Assembly: GCA_902511405.1 (NCBI GenBank)
Contig: CABXEZ010000007.1
Location: 1 to 56,612, forward strand
Direction of reading: 5' to 3'
DNA: 56,612 nt
From: an uncultured Alphaproteobacteria bacterium
Lineage (GTDB): Bacteria > Pseudomonadota > Alphaproteobacteria > HIMB59 > GCA-002718135
Below the pieces are notes generated by a model that saw only the letters and a list, made by a program, of their open reading frames with translations, ran no database searches and was not told the DNA's origin. Below, in pieces: positions 9,711 to 18,273 of this stretch (position 1 is its first letter; each line of letters opens with the position of its first letter). A program made the position numbers and the translations under genes.

Positions 9711-10031
9711 TCTTAAAGAAAAAATTCTATAAGATAAAAAAAGAAATGTAGCTAATATCCAAATAATACTTCCTTTATAATTTTCTGCAGACCTCCAAAT
9801 TCCTACTGTTATAAATATTGTCCATATAATTAATGATATTTTTGAAACAAAACTAAAGTTACTAAAATCTAAAAAGGGTAAAGACTTAGAAAATTGGTTA
9901 TTTGCAAAAAAATATATTTCTAAATTAAACACTAATAAAATAAAAAAAGCATTTAATAGCTCACCAACTAACCAATAAGATCGCCACAATGTAATTTTTC
10001 CATTCCAAAAATTATTAAAAATTTTTTCCAT
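9693..10031 (-). CDS. Conserved hypothetical inner-membrane protein
   Basis: A 112-residue protein with three likely membrane spans (about residues 23-43, 65-80 and 88-105). It has the recognisable pattern FWNGKITLWRSYWL near the N-terminus and VGIWRSAENYKGSIIW before the last span. That WRSA-x-Y-x-G-x-x-W pattern recurs in small uncharacterised proteobacterial membrane proteins; no function is assigned. It converges on gatB with an 18-bp overlap and stands just outside the tRNA-Ser island. Confidence 0.75.
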   Translation of the reverse strand: MEKIFNNFWNGKITLWRSYWLVGELLNAFFILLVFNLEIYFFANNQFSKSLPFLDFSNFSFVSKISLIIWTIFITVGIWRSAENYKGSIIWILATFLFLSYRIFSLRLIFFG

Positions 10032-10145
10032 ATTTTGCCCTTTTACATTTATATCCTTATAAAATCCTCAACTTAATTTAAAATTTAATGAATATAGTTG
10101 AGTTTATAAGTACATTTCATTATGAGGGTTATGTGAATCTTAAAA

Positions 10146-10193
10146 GGAGAGGTGGGGGAGTGGCTTAAACCACAGGTTTGCTAAACCTTTGAA
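10146..10193 (+). repeat. Truncated tRNA-Ser(GCU) 5' half; left attachment-site remnant
   Basis: Aligns to the first 48 bases of the intact tRNA-Ser at 18611-18702. Mismatches occur at tRNA positions 7 and 12 and at two bases just after the 31-bp core. The 3' half (variable arm, T-arm, acceptor) is missing, so it cannot make a tRNA. This fits attL after recombination in the anticodon region: the original 5' half stayed here, while the element supplied a replacement 5' half at the right end. Confidence 0.85.
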
Positions 10194-10310
10194 CTTGGCA
10201 CTTTCTTAATTAGTTTTTAATACATAGCCTCAAATTTTTATTCTATTAAATTTACAAATCGCATTTTAGTTATGCCGCAGGCACACTCTCATGTTAGAAA
10301 GTGAGAAAGT

Positions 10311-10643
10311 ATGGCTACAATCATAAGGCGAAAGCAGGTTAAAGGTGTAGTTTATAAAGCTGTTGTTCGTAGGGTTGGTTTCAAAGATAAATCTAAAACA
10401 TTTGTCAGTAATTCAATATTATTATGTGAAAAATCAAATGTTTATGATAAAATTTTTGAAAGTAAATTAAAATATTTTACGTTTGATAAGGATTTAAAAA
10501 ATTTTAAAAATCAAGTTTATAGTTTACTAAAAGATTATGGTGATATAAGTGATATAATATCAAGCAACAAGAAATGCGTTTACAATAATCACACTTGGGA
10601 AAATAGAGTATTTAAAGTTATAGATTTAATAAATAAAAGATAA
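10311..10643 (+). CDS. Chimeric gene: recombinase N-terminus joined to a glycosyltransferase C-terminal tail
   Basis: 110 residues. Residues 1-31 (MATIIRRKQ, YKAVVRRVGFKDKSKTF) match the arm-binding N-terminus of tyrosine recombinases. From about residue 33 on (YDKIFESKLKYFTF, then VYSLLKDYGDISDII, then NNHTWENRVFKVIDLI) it matches the end of CgeB/Glyco_trans_1_2-type glycosyltransferases. No recombinase catalytic domain (R-H-R-Y) or nucleotide-sugar fold is present. The simplest reading is an in-frame deletion scar between an integrase and a downstream glycosyltransferase. It could equally be a new small protein. The ABC transporter ATG follows 2 bp after its stop. Two AGAAAGT copies (10296-10310) precede the ATG, and an inverted copy (CACTTTCT) lies at 10199-10206. 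Confidence 0.6.
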   Translation: MATIIRRKQVKGVVYKAVVRRVGFKDKSKTFVSNSILLCEKSNVYDKIFESKLKYFTFDKDLKNFKNQVYSLLKDYGDISDIISSNKKCVYNNHTWENRVFKVIDLINKR

Positions 10644-10644
10644 A

Positions 10645-12399
10645 ATGTATATTTTAAATAAAATAAACTTTTTTTATACCCCTTTAAAATTTATACTTTT
10701 ATCAAAAAAATATTCATTTTTTTATTTTATATTATCAATTATTTCTGGTATTCTTCAAAGTCTAGCAATATTTTCATTTTACCCTTTTTTTGTTAAACTA
10801 AATCTTATAGAAATTGATAAGTTTGGAGATACTTTTATGAGTATTTATAAAAAATACTATCTAGATCCTTTTAATTTTGATAATTCATATACATCAATAT
10901 TTACATTCTTTATTTTTTTTTTGACAATTAGTTCTTTAATTAATCTTTTTGTAAGTATGAGTTCTATAAATATTGCCTCTTCTTTAACAAGAAACCTCAG
11001 AATGAATTATATAAATAATACCTTAGGTGCGGAATGGAAGTTTTTTACAACTAAAAAATCTGGTGAAATAGTAAATACTATTATGAATGAAGCAGGTAGA
11101 ACTGTCGCTGGTTTTGTTAACTCTATTAATTTCATGTCATCAATCGTTCAGGTTATTGTTTTTTCAATATTTGTAATTAATATTTCAATTATTGGCACCG
11201 TTTATACAGTTTTAGTAGGGCTTTTATACATTGCAGTCTTTAGATATTGGGGGGTAAGGGCTAGGATTTTTGGAAAACAAGCACAAAATCTGCAAAAAAA
11301 TATAACAACATCCATATTAGAGGGTTTTAAAAATATTAAAACAATTAAAATATATGGTTTTTCAGATATATTGAAAAAAAATCTTAAGCAATTAGTTTTT
11401 TCAACCAAAAAAAACGAAGTTCAATTACAATCTACTAGCGCATATCCTACTTCTCTAAAAGAGCCTTTTTTTGCCTTATTTATTTCCATAGGTTTAATTT
11501 TTGCACTTACAAAAAATTTATTATTGCTTTCTTCTGTTCTAACATTGCTTACTTTATTTCAAAGAGTAATGTCTAAACTTTCTATAAGCTTACAATTTTT
11601 TATATCATTAAAAAAAATGGAACCCTATTTTGAAGCATATCATCAAGGTATTAGTGAAGTTAAAAAATTTGAAATATCAGAAGTTAAAGAAAGTAAGGTC
11701 ATATTTGATTACAATATTCAATTTTCAAATGTTAGCTTTAGTTATGATAATAAAATAATTTTAAAAAATATTAATTTAGAAATCAATAAAGGAAGTTTTA
11801 TTTGCTTGTTAGGTGGATCTGGTACAGGAAAAACAACAACTCTTGATCTGATTTTGAAATTAATTAAACCCACATCAGGTGATATATTTATTGATAATAA
11901 AAATTTAAATAGTTTTAATAATAAATTATGGAGAAATTTAATTGGATATGTTACCCAAGATCAATTTTTCTTTAATGAAAGTATTTATTTTAACTTAACT
12001 TATGGCACTAAAGTTGAAAAAAGCGAATTAATTAATATTTTAAAATTGACTTTATGTGATGAGTTTTTAAATTTAGATGATAATTTAAATGAACTTCAAA
12101 TGGGAGAGTCTGGAACGATGTTTTCCGGAGGTCAAAAGCAAAGACTTTCTATTGCAAGAGCCCTTTTAAGAAAACCTCAAATACTTATTCTAGATGAAGC
12201 TACCTCAGCTTTAGATACTATAAATCAAAACAAAATATTTTATAATTTAAAAAATAATTTATCAAATAAGCCTACTATTATTTGCGTAACTCATGATGAG
12301 AGTATAAAAAAATATTCAGATTTTTCATATTGTTTAAAAGATAACAAAATTTATAATGATCATTTTAAAAATACTACTAAAAAAAATTTAAAAACATAA
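10645..12399 (+). CDS. ABC exporter, fused membrane and ATPase domains (MsbA/PglK-like glycan flippase)
   Basis: A 584-residue half-transporter. Residues 1-~330 form a six-helix exporter membrane domain. The ATPase domain follows with Walker A GGSGTGKTTT (~390-399), Q-loop YVTQDQFFFNES, signature SGGQKQRLSIARALL, Walker B ILILDEATSALD and an H-loop His in CVTHDE. All catalytic motifs are intact, so it should be active as a homodimer. In this setting, followed directly by an O-antigen ligase/polymerase gene, a lipid-linked glycan flippase is most likely. A lipid A (MsbA) role is less likely, because this is cargo of a variable island. Confidence 0.88.
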   Translation: MYILNKINFFYTPLKFILLSKKYSFFYFILSIISGILQSLAIFSFYPFFVKLNLIEIDKFGDTFMSIYKKYYLDPFNFDNSYTSIFTFFIFFLTISSLINLFVSMSSINIASSLTRNLRMNYINNTLGAEWKFFTTKKSGEIVNTIMNEAGRTVAGFVNSINFMSSIVQVIVFSIFVINISIIGTVYTVLVGLLYIAVFRYWGVRARIFGKQAQNLQKNITTSILEGFKNIKTIKIYGFSDILKKNLKQLVFSTKKNEVQLQSTSAYPTSLKEPFFALFISIGLIFALTKNLLLLSSVLTLLTLFQRVMSKLSISLQFFISLKKMEPYFEAYHQGISEVKKFEISEVKESKVIFDYNIQFSNVSFSYDNKIILKNINLEINKGSFICLLGGSGTGKTTTLDLILKLIKPTSGDIFIDNKNLNSFNNKLWRNLIGYVTQDQFFFNESIYFNLTYGTKVEKSELINILKLTLCDEFLNLDDNLNELQMGESGTMFSGGQKQRLSIARALLRKPQILILDEATSALDTINQNKIFYNLKNNLSNKPTIICVTHDESIKKYSDFSYCLKDNKIYNDHFKNTTKKNLKT

Positions 12400-13707
12400 A
12401 TGCATTATTTAACTTTAGATAATTTTCTAAAATTTTTGTTTTTATTGATGCCTTTATCTTTTATAATTGGTCCAGCGGTAATAAATATCAATATTTTTTT
12501 ACTTTTTATAATATATTTATTAATTATTTTTTTTAAAAAAAAAGTCAACTTCTCTAATTTATATAAAAATAAGCTGTTTCTTTTTTTTTGTATATTTTTT
12601 TCTTATATAATTTTCCTATCACTAATAAGTAATGATATTTTTTTCTCTCTTAAAAGCTCATTATCATTTATAAAATTTTTATTCATTTTTCTTGCATTTA
12701 AATATTTGTTATCTAACAAAATATTAAGTTTTAAATTTACTATAATAGTATTTGTTTCAGTAATCATATTTGTTGTTATTGATAGTTTATTTCAAATTAT
12801 TTTTGGCTTAAATTTTTTTTTAATACAACCTGAATTTGGGCAATTTTCTGGAGTTTTTGGAGCTGAACATATTCTTGGGAGCTATTTTTCTAGGACTATA
12901 TTTTTATTAGCTATATTTTTCACATTTTTTGATATTAAAAATAAAAAAATATATTCAATAAATTTTTTATTATTAATAGGCATTATCATTGGTATTTTGT
13001 TTGCTGGTGAAAGGACTGCAGTTTTAAATTTATTTCTATTTTTTTCATTCACTATTATCTTTCAAGTTTATAAAATAAATTTCATTTCTTTTATTGCTAC
13101 AATATTAATTTTATTTTTTGGCAGTGTATTTATATTAAATAATGATTATTTGTATGACAGGTATGTACAAACTAATTTAGATCAATTTAATAAATTTGAA
13201 AACCTATCTATTCCATTGCCTGATCATTATTTTCTACATTACTTGACTGCATATAAAATTTTTAAAGATCATCCAATTATTGGTATTGGGCCAAATATGT
13301 TTAGAAAATTTTGTAATAAAGAAGCTTACTTTTCTCAAGCTGTAGATTTTCAAGAAATACCCGAACTAACACCTCATGTCGTTGGCGTAATAACTCCAGA
13401 AGAAGCAGATTTAAATGCTGCAATAAGTAGATTAAACACCTTAGATGGTTGCTCAACTCATCCACACCATATGCATATTCAGATCCTTGCTGAGTTAGGT
13501 TTAATTGGTTACTTTTTTTATATACTATTTTTAGTATATATCATTTTTAATTTTTTTAAAAATAGACCGACTACTAATATTGATAAAATTTTATTAATTG
13601 GTATTTTTATAAATTTCTTTCCATTTCTGCCTTCAGGAAATATTTTTGGAAGTTACTTTAATTTTTTAGTATTTTTACCAATCTTATTTTATTTAAACAG
13701 AAAATAA
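12400..13707 (+). CDS. O-antigen ligase/polymerase family membrane protein (WaaL/Wzy-like)
   Basis: A 435-residue protein with about ten to twelve hydrophobic spans. It has a large periplasmic loop (residues ~255-350) holding IGIGPNMFRKFC and HPHHMHIQILAELGLIGYF. The latter is the conserved loop-plus-histidine motif of the Wzy_C/O-antigen ligase superfamily. Such proteins transfer or polymerise undecaprenyl-linked glycans at the periplasmic face. The ATG follows the ABC exporter stop directly (TAAATG), so the pair is co-translated. Sequence does not separate ligase from polymerase. Confidence 0.82.
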   Translation: MHYLTLDNFLKFLFLLMPLSFIIGPAVININIFLLFIIYLLIIFFKKKVNFSNLYKNKLFLFFCIFFSYIIFLSLISNDIFFSLKSSLSFIKFLFIFLAFKYLLSNKILSFKFTIIVFVSVIIFVVIDSLFQIIFGLNFFLIQPEFGQFSGVFGAEHILGSYFSRTIFLLAIFFTFFDIKNKKIYSINFLLLIGIIIGILFAGERTAVLNLFLFFSFTIIFQVYKINFISFIATILILFFGSVFILNNDYLYDRYVQTNLDQFNKFENLSIPLPDHYFLHYLTAYKIFKDHPIIGIGPNMFRKFCNKEAYFSQAVDFQEIPELTPHVVGVITPEEADLNAAISRLNTLDGCSTHPHHMHIQILAELGLIGYFFYILFLVYIIFNFFKNRPTTNIDKILLIGIFINFFPFLPSGNIFGSYFNFLVFLPILFYLNRK

Positions 13708-13708
13708 T

Positions 13709-14257
13709 TTTAGTAAAACATTAAAAAGTTTTACAAAATTTTTTGTACTTGGAGTAAAAAACATAATCCCAAAAGGATTAGATCATATTTTGTTTATTTT
13801 TGGACTTTTTTAATTTTCATCATCTATAAAAAAATTAATTACACAAATAATCATTTTTACTATTGCTTATTCAATTGCTCTTATTTTTATTTCATTATCT
13901 GTAATGAGAATTAATTCTTAAATAGTTGAACCTATCATTACCCTTACTATAGTTTATGTTGGTATAGAAAATATTTTTAAAAATTATATAAAAGCATATT
14001 TAAGATATATTATAATTTTACTTTGTGAATTACTTTATTGTTTAGTTTTTGCATTAGTTTTGAGTGAGATAGGGTATAGGAGTGCAGACTTATTTGTAAA
14101 TCTGATTTCTTTTAATATTGGTATTGAAGTTTCACAAATATTTGTAGTATTGCTTTTATATTTACTGATTGCGTTCAAGGTTGCAAAAAGTAAAAATGAT
14201 AGAATATTTTTTCAAGTCCCATCTTCTATATTAATATCTAGTATTGTGTTATATTAG
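13709..14257 (+). pseudogene. Decayed HupE/UreJ-family membrane protein
   Basis: One frame from ~13709 to the TAG at 14255-14257 reads as a HupE/UreJ-2 protein: KNIIPKGLDHILFIFGLF (family G-x-DHILF motif), FTIAYSIALIFISL, VEPIITLTIVYVGIENIFKN and SFNIGIEVSQIFVVLL. Two in-frame TAA codons (13811 and 13919) interrupt it, there is no start codon, and the usual HG segment has decayed to YCLVFALVL. Family members are implicated in nickel/cobalt uptake or are of unknown role. The frame is otherwise kept, so decay looks recent. It explains most of the 614-bp gap between the ligase and sulfotransferase genes. Confidence 0.75.
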
Positions 14258-14321
14258 TTTTTGGAAAGAATTAATTTTTTTTAATCAAATAAGATAATAG
14301 AAACTTTTAAAGTTAAATTAT

Positions 14322-15446
14322 TCATTTATGGAAAAACTTAAATATTCTTTTATTTAATAGATTCTTTCGAATAACTAAAATATGAATTTTTAAAATATTT
14401 AAATCAAAATTTTTAATTAAATTAAATGTTACATTTAAACCCTTTATTTTAATATCAATATATTTTTTCAAATGAGGATCTATTTCATAAGTGTCATCAT
14501 TCATTTGATTAAAGTAACTTTTATCTAACAATTTTTTATAATGAGTTGGCTGTGTTAATATATTTTCAAATTTAATATTTAGAAATTTACAAAGATCTTT
14601 ACTTTGTTCATTAATTTTCGCGATATATGTTTTAATATTTATTATTTTTATTAAATCTGGAAATTTTCTTTCGTATTCAAATATTTCATCAATTTTTCTT
14701 TTTTGATTTTTTATATAATTTCCACTTAGTTTTTCTATAATAATATCATAAAAACTTAAGTCTGAACTTATATTTATCTTTCTTCTAAATTGTCTTAGGC
14801 AATTTGTAATAAATAAACCGTATAAATCTCTTTGAACAAAAATTATTTTAGCATTAAAGTTTTCTGAAGAAATAAATTTAAATAATTCTGAAGTATTATT
14901 AGGACCCATAATTGAAAAAATTTTATTTTCTATGATTTTTTTTTCTTTATTATTCCAACTCATGTAGTAAGACTCCAAAAATATATCAATAAAACTCTCA
15001 ACACTTAAATCTTCATTTGAATTTAAAATTTTTTCTTTCCATAGTTTTTCATATTGATAATAATCAAAATTAAAATTTTCTATTTTATTTGCATCATTAG
15101 AAGAATCATCTGTTATTCTATTAAAAAAAGAAAATTGTTCTGTAATGTAATATCCTGACAAAGAAAGTAGATATCTAATAAAATATGGAGAGATTATAAA
15201 TTTTAATTTTTTGTTTCTAAATTTAATATATTTTTTTTTAAAATTATTATTTAAAGAGATATCACCAAAAAAAGAATCTGATGTTTCCTTAATATTTTTT
15301 AAATCTCTTTCTAAGAATGGTGATAATAGTTTATCATGTGTGGGTATCGAGATTATATTGGAGTGGCCATCTAAAGATTTTATAATTATTATTTTACCAC
15401 TCCCAGGAAGGCCAGTTACTATAATTTTAGTGCGTTTTGATTGCAT
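14322..15446 (-). CDS. Sulfotransferase-like protein
   Basis: A 374-residue protein beginning KIIVTGLPGSGKIIIIKSL, followed by GHSNIISIP. This is the layout of the 5'-phosphosulfate-binding loop of PAPS-dependent sulfotransferases (TGxPRSGT... xHP). A mid-protein strand-loop, AKIIFVQRDLYGLFIT, fits the 3'-phosphate-binding motif (xxxxRDPxxxxxS). The P-loop has GK in place of the common GT, so a kinase-like P-loop protein is the main alternative. It is the only minus-strand intact gene of the island and lies between two plus-strand glycan blocks. The inferred role is sulfation of a surface glycan. Confidence 0.6.
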   Translation of the reverse strand: MQSKRTKIIVTGLPGSGKIIIIKSLDGHSNIISIPTHDKLLSPFLERDLKNIKETSDSFFGDISLNNNFKKKYIKFRNKKLKFIISPYFIRYLLSLSGYYITEQFSFFNRITDDSSNDANKIENFNFDYYQYEKLWKEKILNSNEDLSVESFIDIFLESYYMSWNNKEKKIIENKIFSIMGPNNTSELFKFISSENFNAKIIFVQRDLYGLFITNCLRQFRRKINISSDLSFYDIIIEKLSGNYIKNQKRKIDEIFEYERKFPDLIKIINIKTYIAKINEQSKDLCKFLNIKFENILTQPTHYKKLLDKSYFNQMNDDTYEIDPHLKKYIDIKIKGLNVTFNLIKNFDLNILKIHILVIRKNLLNKRIFKFFHK

Positions 15447-15505
15447 TATGATATCTATTAATTTCTTTATTTTATTTTTTTTTTAAGTTAAAGGGATTAA
15501 TCAAT

Positions 15506-15946
15506 ATGATGGAAGAAATCTCAATTAAAGAAAGCTTTAAACTCTTCAGTAATATAACAGAGATTATTCAAGAAAAGGCAGCAAACTGGAATAAAACCGG
15601 TTTAGTCAATATCTTTAGTCAACATACAACATCATTTGTTCACATTACAGAAGATGAAACTCTTCTACACGCGGACATTAGATTTTTTTTAGATAAAACA
15701 TTTCCAAAACAAAAACAAGATAATAGAAGGTATTTACATGATTTAATATCCATAAGAAAAGATGTTCCTGTTGATGAAAGAATAAATGCATTTTCTCATA
15801 TGCGTGGTTTATTTTTTAGCAACTCAATCAGTGTACCTGTTAAAAATGGAAAGCTTAATATTGGGAAATGGCAATCTATATTTATTGTTGAATTAGATCC
15901 AATAAGAGACAGAAAATATATAGTTACATTTTGTGAATCTAAGTAA
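15506..15946 (+). CDS. YjbQ/UPF0047 family protein
   Basis: 146 residues, the normal size for this family. It carries the full signature: GLVNIFSQHTTSFVHITE, a middle YLHDLISIRKDVP, then NAFSHMRGLFFSNSISVPV and GKLNIGKWQSIFIVELD. The family forms small trimers with a His-rich pocket. A weak thiamine-phosphate-synthase activity has been reported for E. coli YjbQ, but the native role is unsettled. Its last 14 bp overlap the CMP-sugar synthetase gene, making it the first gene of an overlapping operon, an unusual partner. Two adjacent ATGs offer the start. Confidence 0.85.
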   Translation: MMEEISIKESFKLFSNITEIIQEKAANWNKTGLVNIFSQHTTSFVHITEDETLLHADIRFFLDKTFPKQKQDNRRYLHDLISIRKDVPVDERINAFSHMRGLFFSNSISVPVKNGKLNIGKWQSIFIVELDPIRDRKYIVTFCESK

Positions 15947-16625
15947 AGATAAAATAAAATTTTTCATAATAATTAAAGAAAATTCTGAAAGAATTAAAAA
16001 TAAAAATTTCAGAACTTTAAATAAAATGCCGTTATATATGAATTTAGTTAATGAACTCATTAAAGAAAATTTATATATAGATACTGATAGTGATAAAATT
16101 TTCAATCATATAAATAAATTAAACAAAAAAAATATAGTTTGCTATAAAAGAGATAAAAAATATATTGAACTTGAAAAATCAAAAAAATTTAAAATAAGTC
16201 CAGTATATTTACTAATTCAAAATTTTTTAGATAATTATTGTAATGACAATGATATTATTGTTACAACGCATGTCACATCTCCCTTTATAAAAAAGAATAC
16301 AATATATAATGCTATAGAATATTTAAGGAGAGGATACGATAGTGTATCAGCAGCAACCCTTCATTATGAGTTTGGACTGTTAAAGAATAAAAAAAAGTAT
16401 AATAGAATAAATTTTAATGAAAAGATTGTAAATAAAACTCAAGACTTAAACCCTATTATACTTCTTAATGGTGCTTTTTTTATATTTACAAAAAAAACTT
16501 TTTTAAAATCTAAATCTAGATACTCTAAGAAGCATTATTATTATGAAATAAAATATCCAGAGTCAATTGATATAAATTATCACGAAGATTTATTAATGGC
16601 AAGAGATCATGCAAAAAAGAATTAA
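15933..16625 (+). CDS. NeuA-like cytidylyltransferase (CMP-sugar synthetase)
   Basis: 230 residues. A nucleotidyltransferase fold starting KFFIIIKENSERIKNKNFR (the A-R-x-G-S-K-x-I-x-x-KN loop that holds CTP). THVTSPFI corresponds to the QPTSPL motif, and SIDINYHEDLLMARD to the metal/sugar site near the C-terminus (D-I-D-x-x-x-D). Enzymes of this family charge 2-keto acid sugars (sialic, legionaminic, KDO-like) with CMP. The N-terminal loop is less canonical than in NeuA, so the substrate may differ. It overlaps yjbQ by 14 bp and the aldolase by 17 bp. Confidence 0.82.
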   Translation: MNLSKDKIKFFIIIKENSERIKNKNFRTLNKMPLYMNLVNELIKENLYIDTDSDKIFNHINKLNKKNIVCYKRDKKYIELEKSKKFKISPVYLLIQNFLDNYCNDNDIIVTTHVTSPFIKKNTIYNAIEYLRRGYDSVSAATLHYEFGLLKNKKKYNRINFNEKIVNKTQDLNPIILLNGAFFIFTKKTFLKSKSRYSKKHYYYEIKYPESIDINYHEDLLMARDHAKKN

Positions 16626-17562
16626 AATTTTAGATTGCACTCTTAGAGATGGTGGTTTTCAAAATAATTTTAATTGGAAAGATAATTTTGTTAATGAATA
16701 TATATCTCTTACAAATAAATTACCTCTTAATTTTATTGAATTAGGTTATTGGAAACAAAAAAATAAAAGTGAAAATAAATTTTATAATCTAAATTTACGA
16801 ATAGTAGAAAAATATAAGAAAAAAAGTAATAAAAAAATTTCTGTAATGTCAGACTTCCATTATTCAACAAAAAATATTTATGATTTTCCTCAAAAAAAAC
16901 ATGGGATAGTCTCTTTAATAAGAGTAACTTCAAGGTTAGAGGATTTTAAAGATTCAGTAAAATTTATAAATCAATTAAAAGATTTTTCTAAATTAAAAAT
17001 ATCACTTAACATATTTAATTTCTCAAATTATAATAATAATGAAATAGTAAAAATATGTAATTATTTAAAAAAACATTGTTATTCTGACTTTTTATATTTT
17101 GCTGACACCCATGGTAATCTGGATTTTAATACTAATAACAAAAAGAGGAATGTGATTTTTAAAAATGTTGCAAAATTGAAGCAAAATATTGGTTTTCATT
17201 TCCATGACAATATAGGTCGTGCATTTTCAAATTATGTATATTGTAAAAATAATAATTATCATCTTTTTGATAGCACTATTTTGGGTATTGGTAGAGGTGG
17301 TGGAAATTTAAGAACTGAACAAATTATTAGTAAAAATTATAATTTAATTTCTGAATTCATAAATAGATATAAAAAAGAATTATATGTAGAAGAAAACATT
17401 TATTGTTTTGTTACTGGAAAATTAGGAGTTTCAAATTTATATGCAAATGCAGCTTATAATAAAAAAATTGATTTAAAAAAATTTACTTTTTTTTGTAAAA
17501 AACTTAATAAATATGAAAAAAATAATTTTAATTTAACAACTTTTAATAAAATTTATGAATAA
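16609..17562 (+). CDS. DRE-TIM aldolase (HMGL-like; 4-hydroxy-2-oxovalerate aldolase type)
   Basis: 317 residues. A TIM barrel with the metal/catalytic signature LDCTLRDGGFQNNF at residues ~8-21, the HFHDN metal-binding pair at ~197-201, and GIGRGGGNLRTE after it. The family condenses or cleaves 2-keto acids using a divalent metal. Members in polysaccharide loci carry the same LDCTLRDGG-xxN start. Lying between a CMP-sugar synthetase and an SDR, it may form the 2-keto acid that is then activated. It overlaps both neighbours (17 bp and 8 bp). Its biosynthetic role here is inference. Confidence 0.82.
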   Translation: MQKRIKILDCTLRDGGFQNNFNWKDNFVNEYISLTNKLPLNFIELGYWKQKNKSENKFYNLNLRIVEKYKKKSNKKISVMSDFHYSTKNIYDFPQKKHGIVSLIRVTSRLEDFKDSVKFINQLKDFSKLKISLNIFNFSNYNNNEIVKICNYLKKHCYSDFLYFADTHGNLDFNTNNKKRNVIFKNVAKLKQNIGFHFHDNIGRAFSNYVYCKNNNYHLFDSTILGIGRGGGNLRTEQIISKNYNLISEFINRYKKELYVEENIYCFVTGKLGVSNLYANAAYNKKIDLKKFTFFCKKLNKYEKNNFNLTTFNKIYE

Positions 17563-18247
17563 ATCTAAAATTTTTATTACCGGCATAAATTCTGGGCTAG
17601 GAAAAAATTTATATCAGTGTTTTAGTTATAAATATGATGTATATGGCTTAACTAAGAAAAGTAATAATATTAATAATATATATAGTGTTGATTTTAATAA
17701 TATTCCCAAATTAAAAAAAAAATTACAAGTTTTTTCCTCTATAAAAAAAATTGATATATTGATATTAAATGCAGGAATCATAGGTAGTATTAAAAAAACA
17801 AAGGATATTTCATTAAATGAAATTCAAAAAAGTTTGAATATAAATTTCATTTCAAATAAGATCATAATAGATTACTTTCTTAATAAAAAAATTAAACTAG
17901 GACTTGTTATTGGCATTTCATCAGGGGCTGCATTAAATATTAAAGAAGGTTGGTTAAATTATACTGTTTCAAAAAGTTCTTTCAAATTTTTGCTTGACTC
18001 ATATGCCAAAGACTACAAAAAAATTAAATTTATTAATATTAACCCTGGGCCGATGGATACAGATATGCAAACAAAAATCAGAAAAATAAATACGAAAGAA
18101 TTTAAATCACTTAAAATTTTTCATGAGCTATATAAAGATAAAAAATTAAATAGTACTGAACAAGTAGCAAAATATATTTTTAAAAATGTTATAAATTTTA
18201 AAGATTTAGATAATGGTTCTTTTATAGATATAAGAGATAAATTATAA
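17555..18247 (+). CDS. Short-chain dehydrogenase/reductase
   Basis: A 230-residue Rossmann-fold NAD(P)H oxidoreductase. The cofactor loop is TGINSGLG (T-G-x3-G-x-G), with NAG at the end of strand 4, the catalytic Ser in GISSGAAL, YTVSK supplying Tyr and Lys, and NPGPMDTDM after it. Length is normal for a classical SDR. It is the last gene of the yjbQ-cytidylyltransferase-aldolase-SDR operon and overlaps the aldolase by 8 bp. Probably it reduces or oxidises a carbonyl on the acid sugar; the substrate is not visible from sequence. Confidence 0.88.
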   Translation: MNKSKIFITGINSGLGKNLYQCFSYKYDVYGLTKKSNNINNIYSVDFNNIPKLKKKLQVFSSIKKIDILILNAGIIGSIKKTKDISLNEIQKSLNINFISNKIIIDYFLNKKIKLGLVIGISSGAALNIKEGWLNYTVSKSSFKFLLDSYAKDYKKIKFININPGPMDTDMQTKIRKINTKEFKSLKIFHELYKDKKLNSTEQVAKYIFKNVINFKDLDNGSFIDIRDKL

Positions 18248-18273
18248 AATTTACTAAGATCACTAATAACTTC

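Noticed and set aside
14060-14257. A separate 65-codon gene starting TTG at 14060
   Set aside because: It is the in-frame end of the decayed HupE/UreJ gene after its second stop, not an independent gene.
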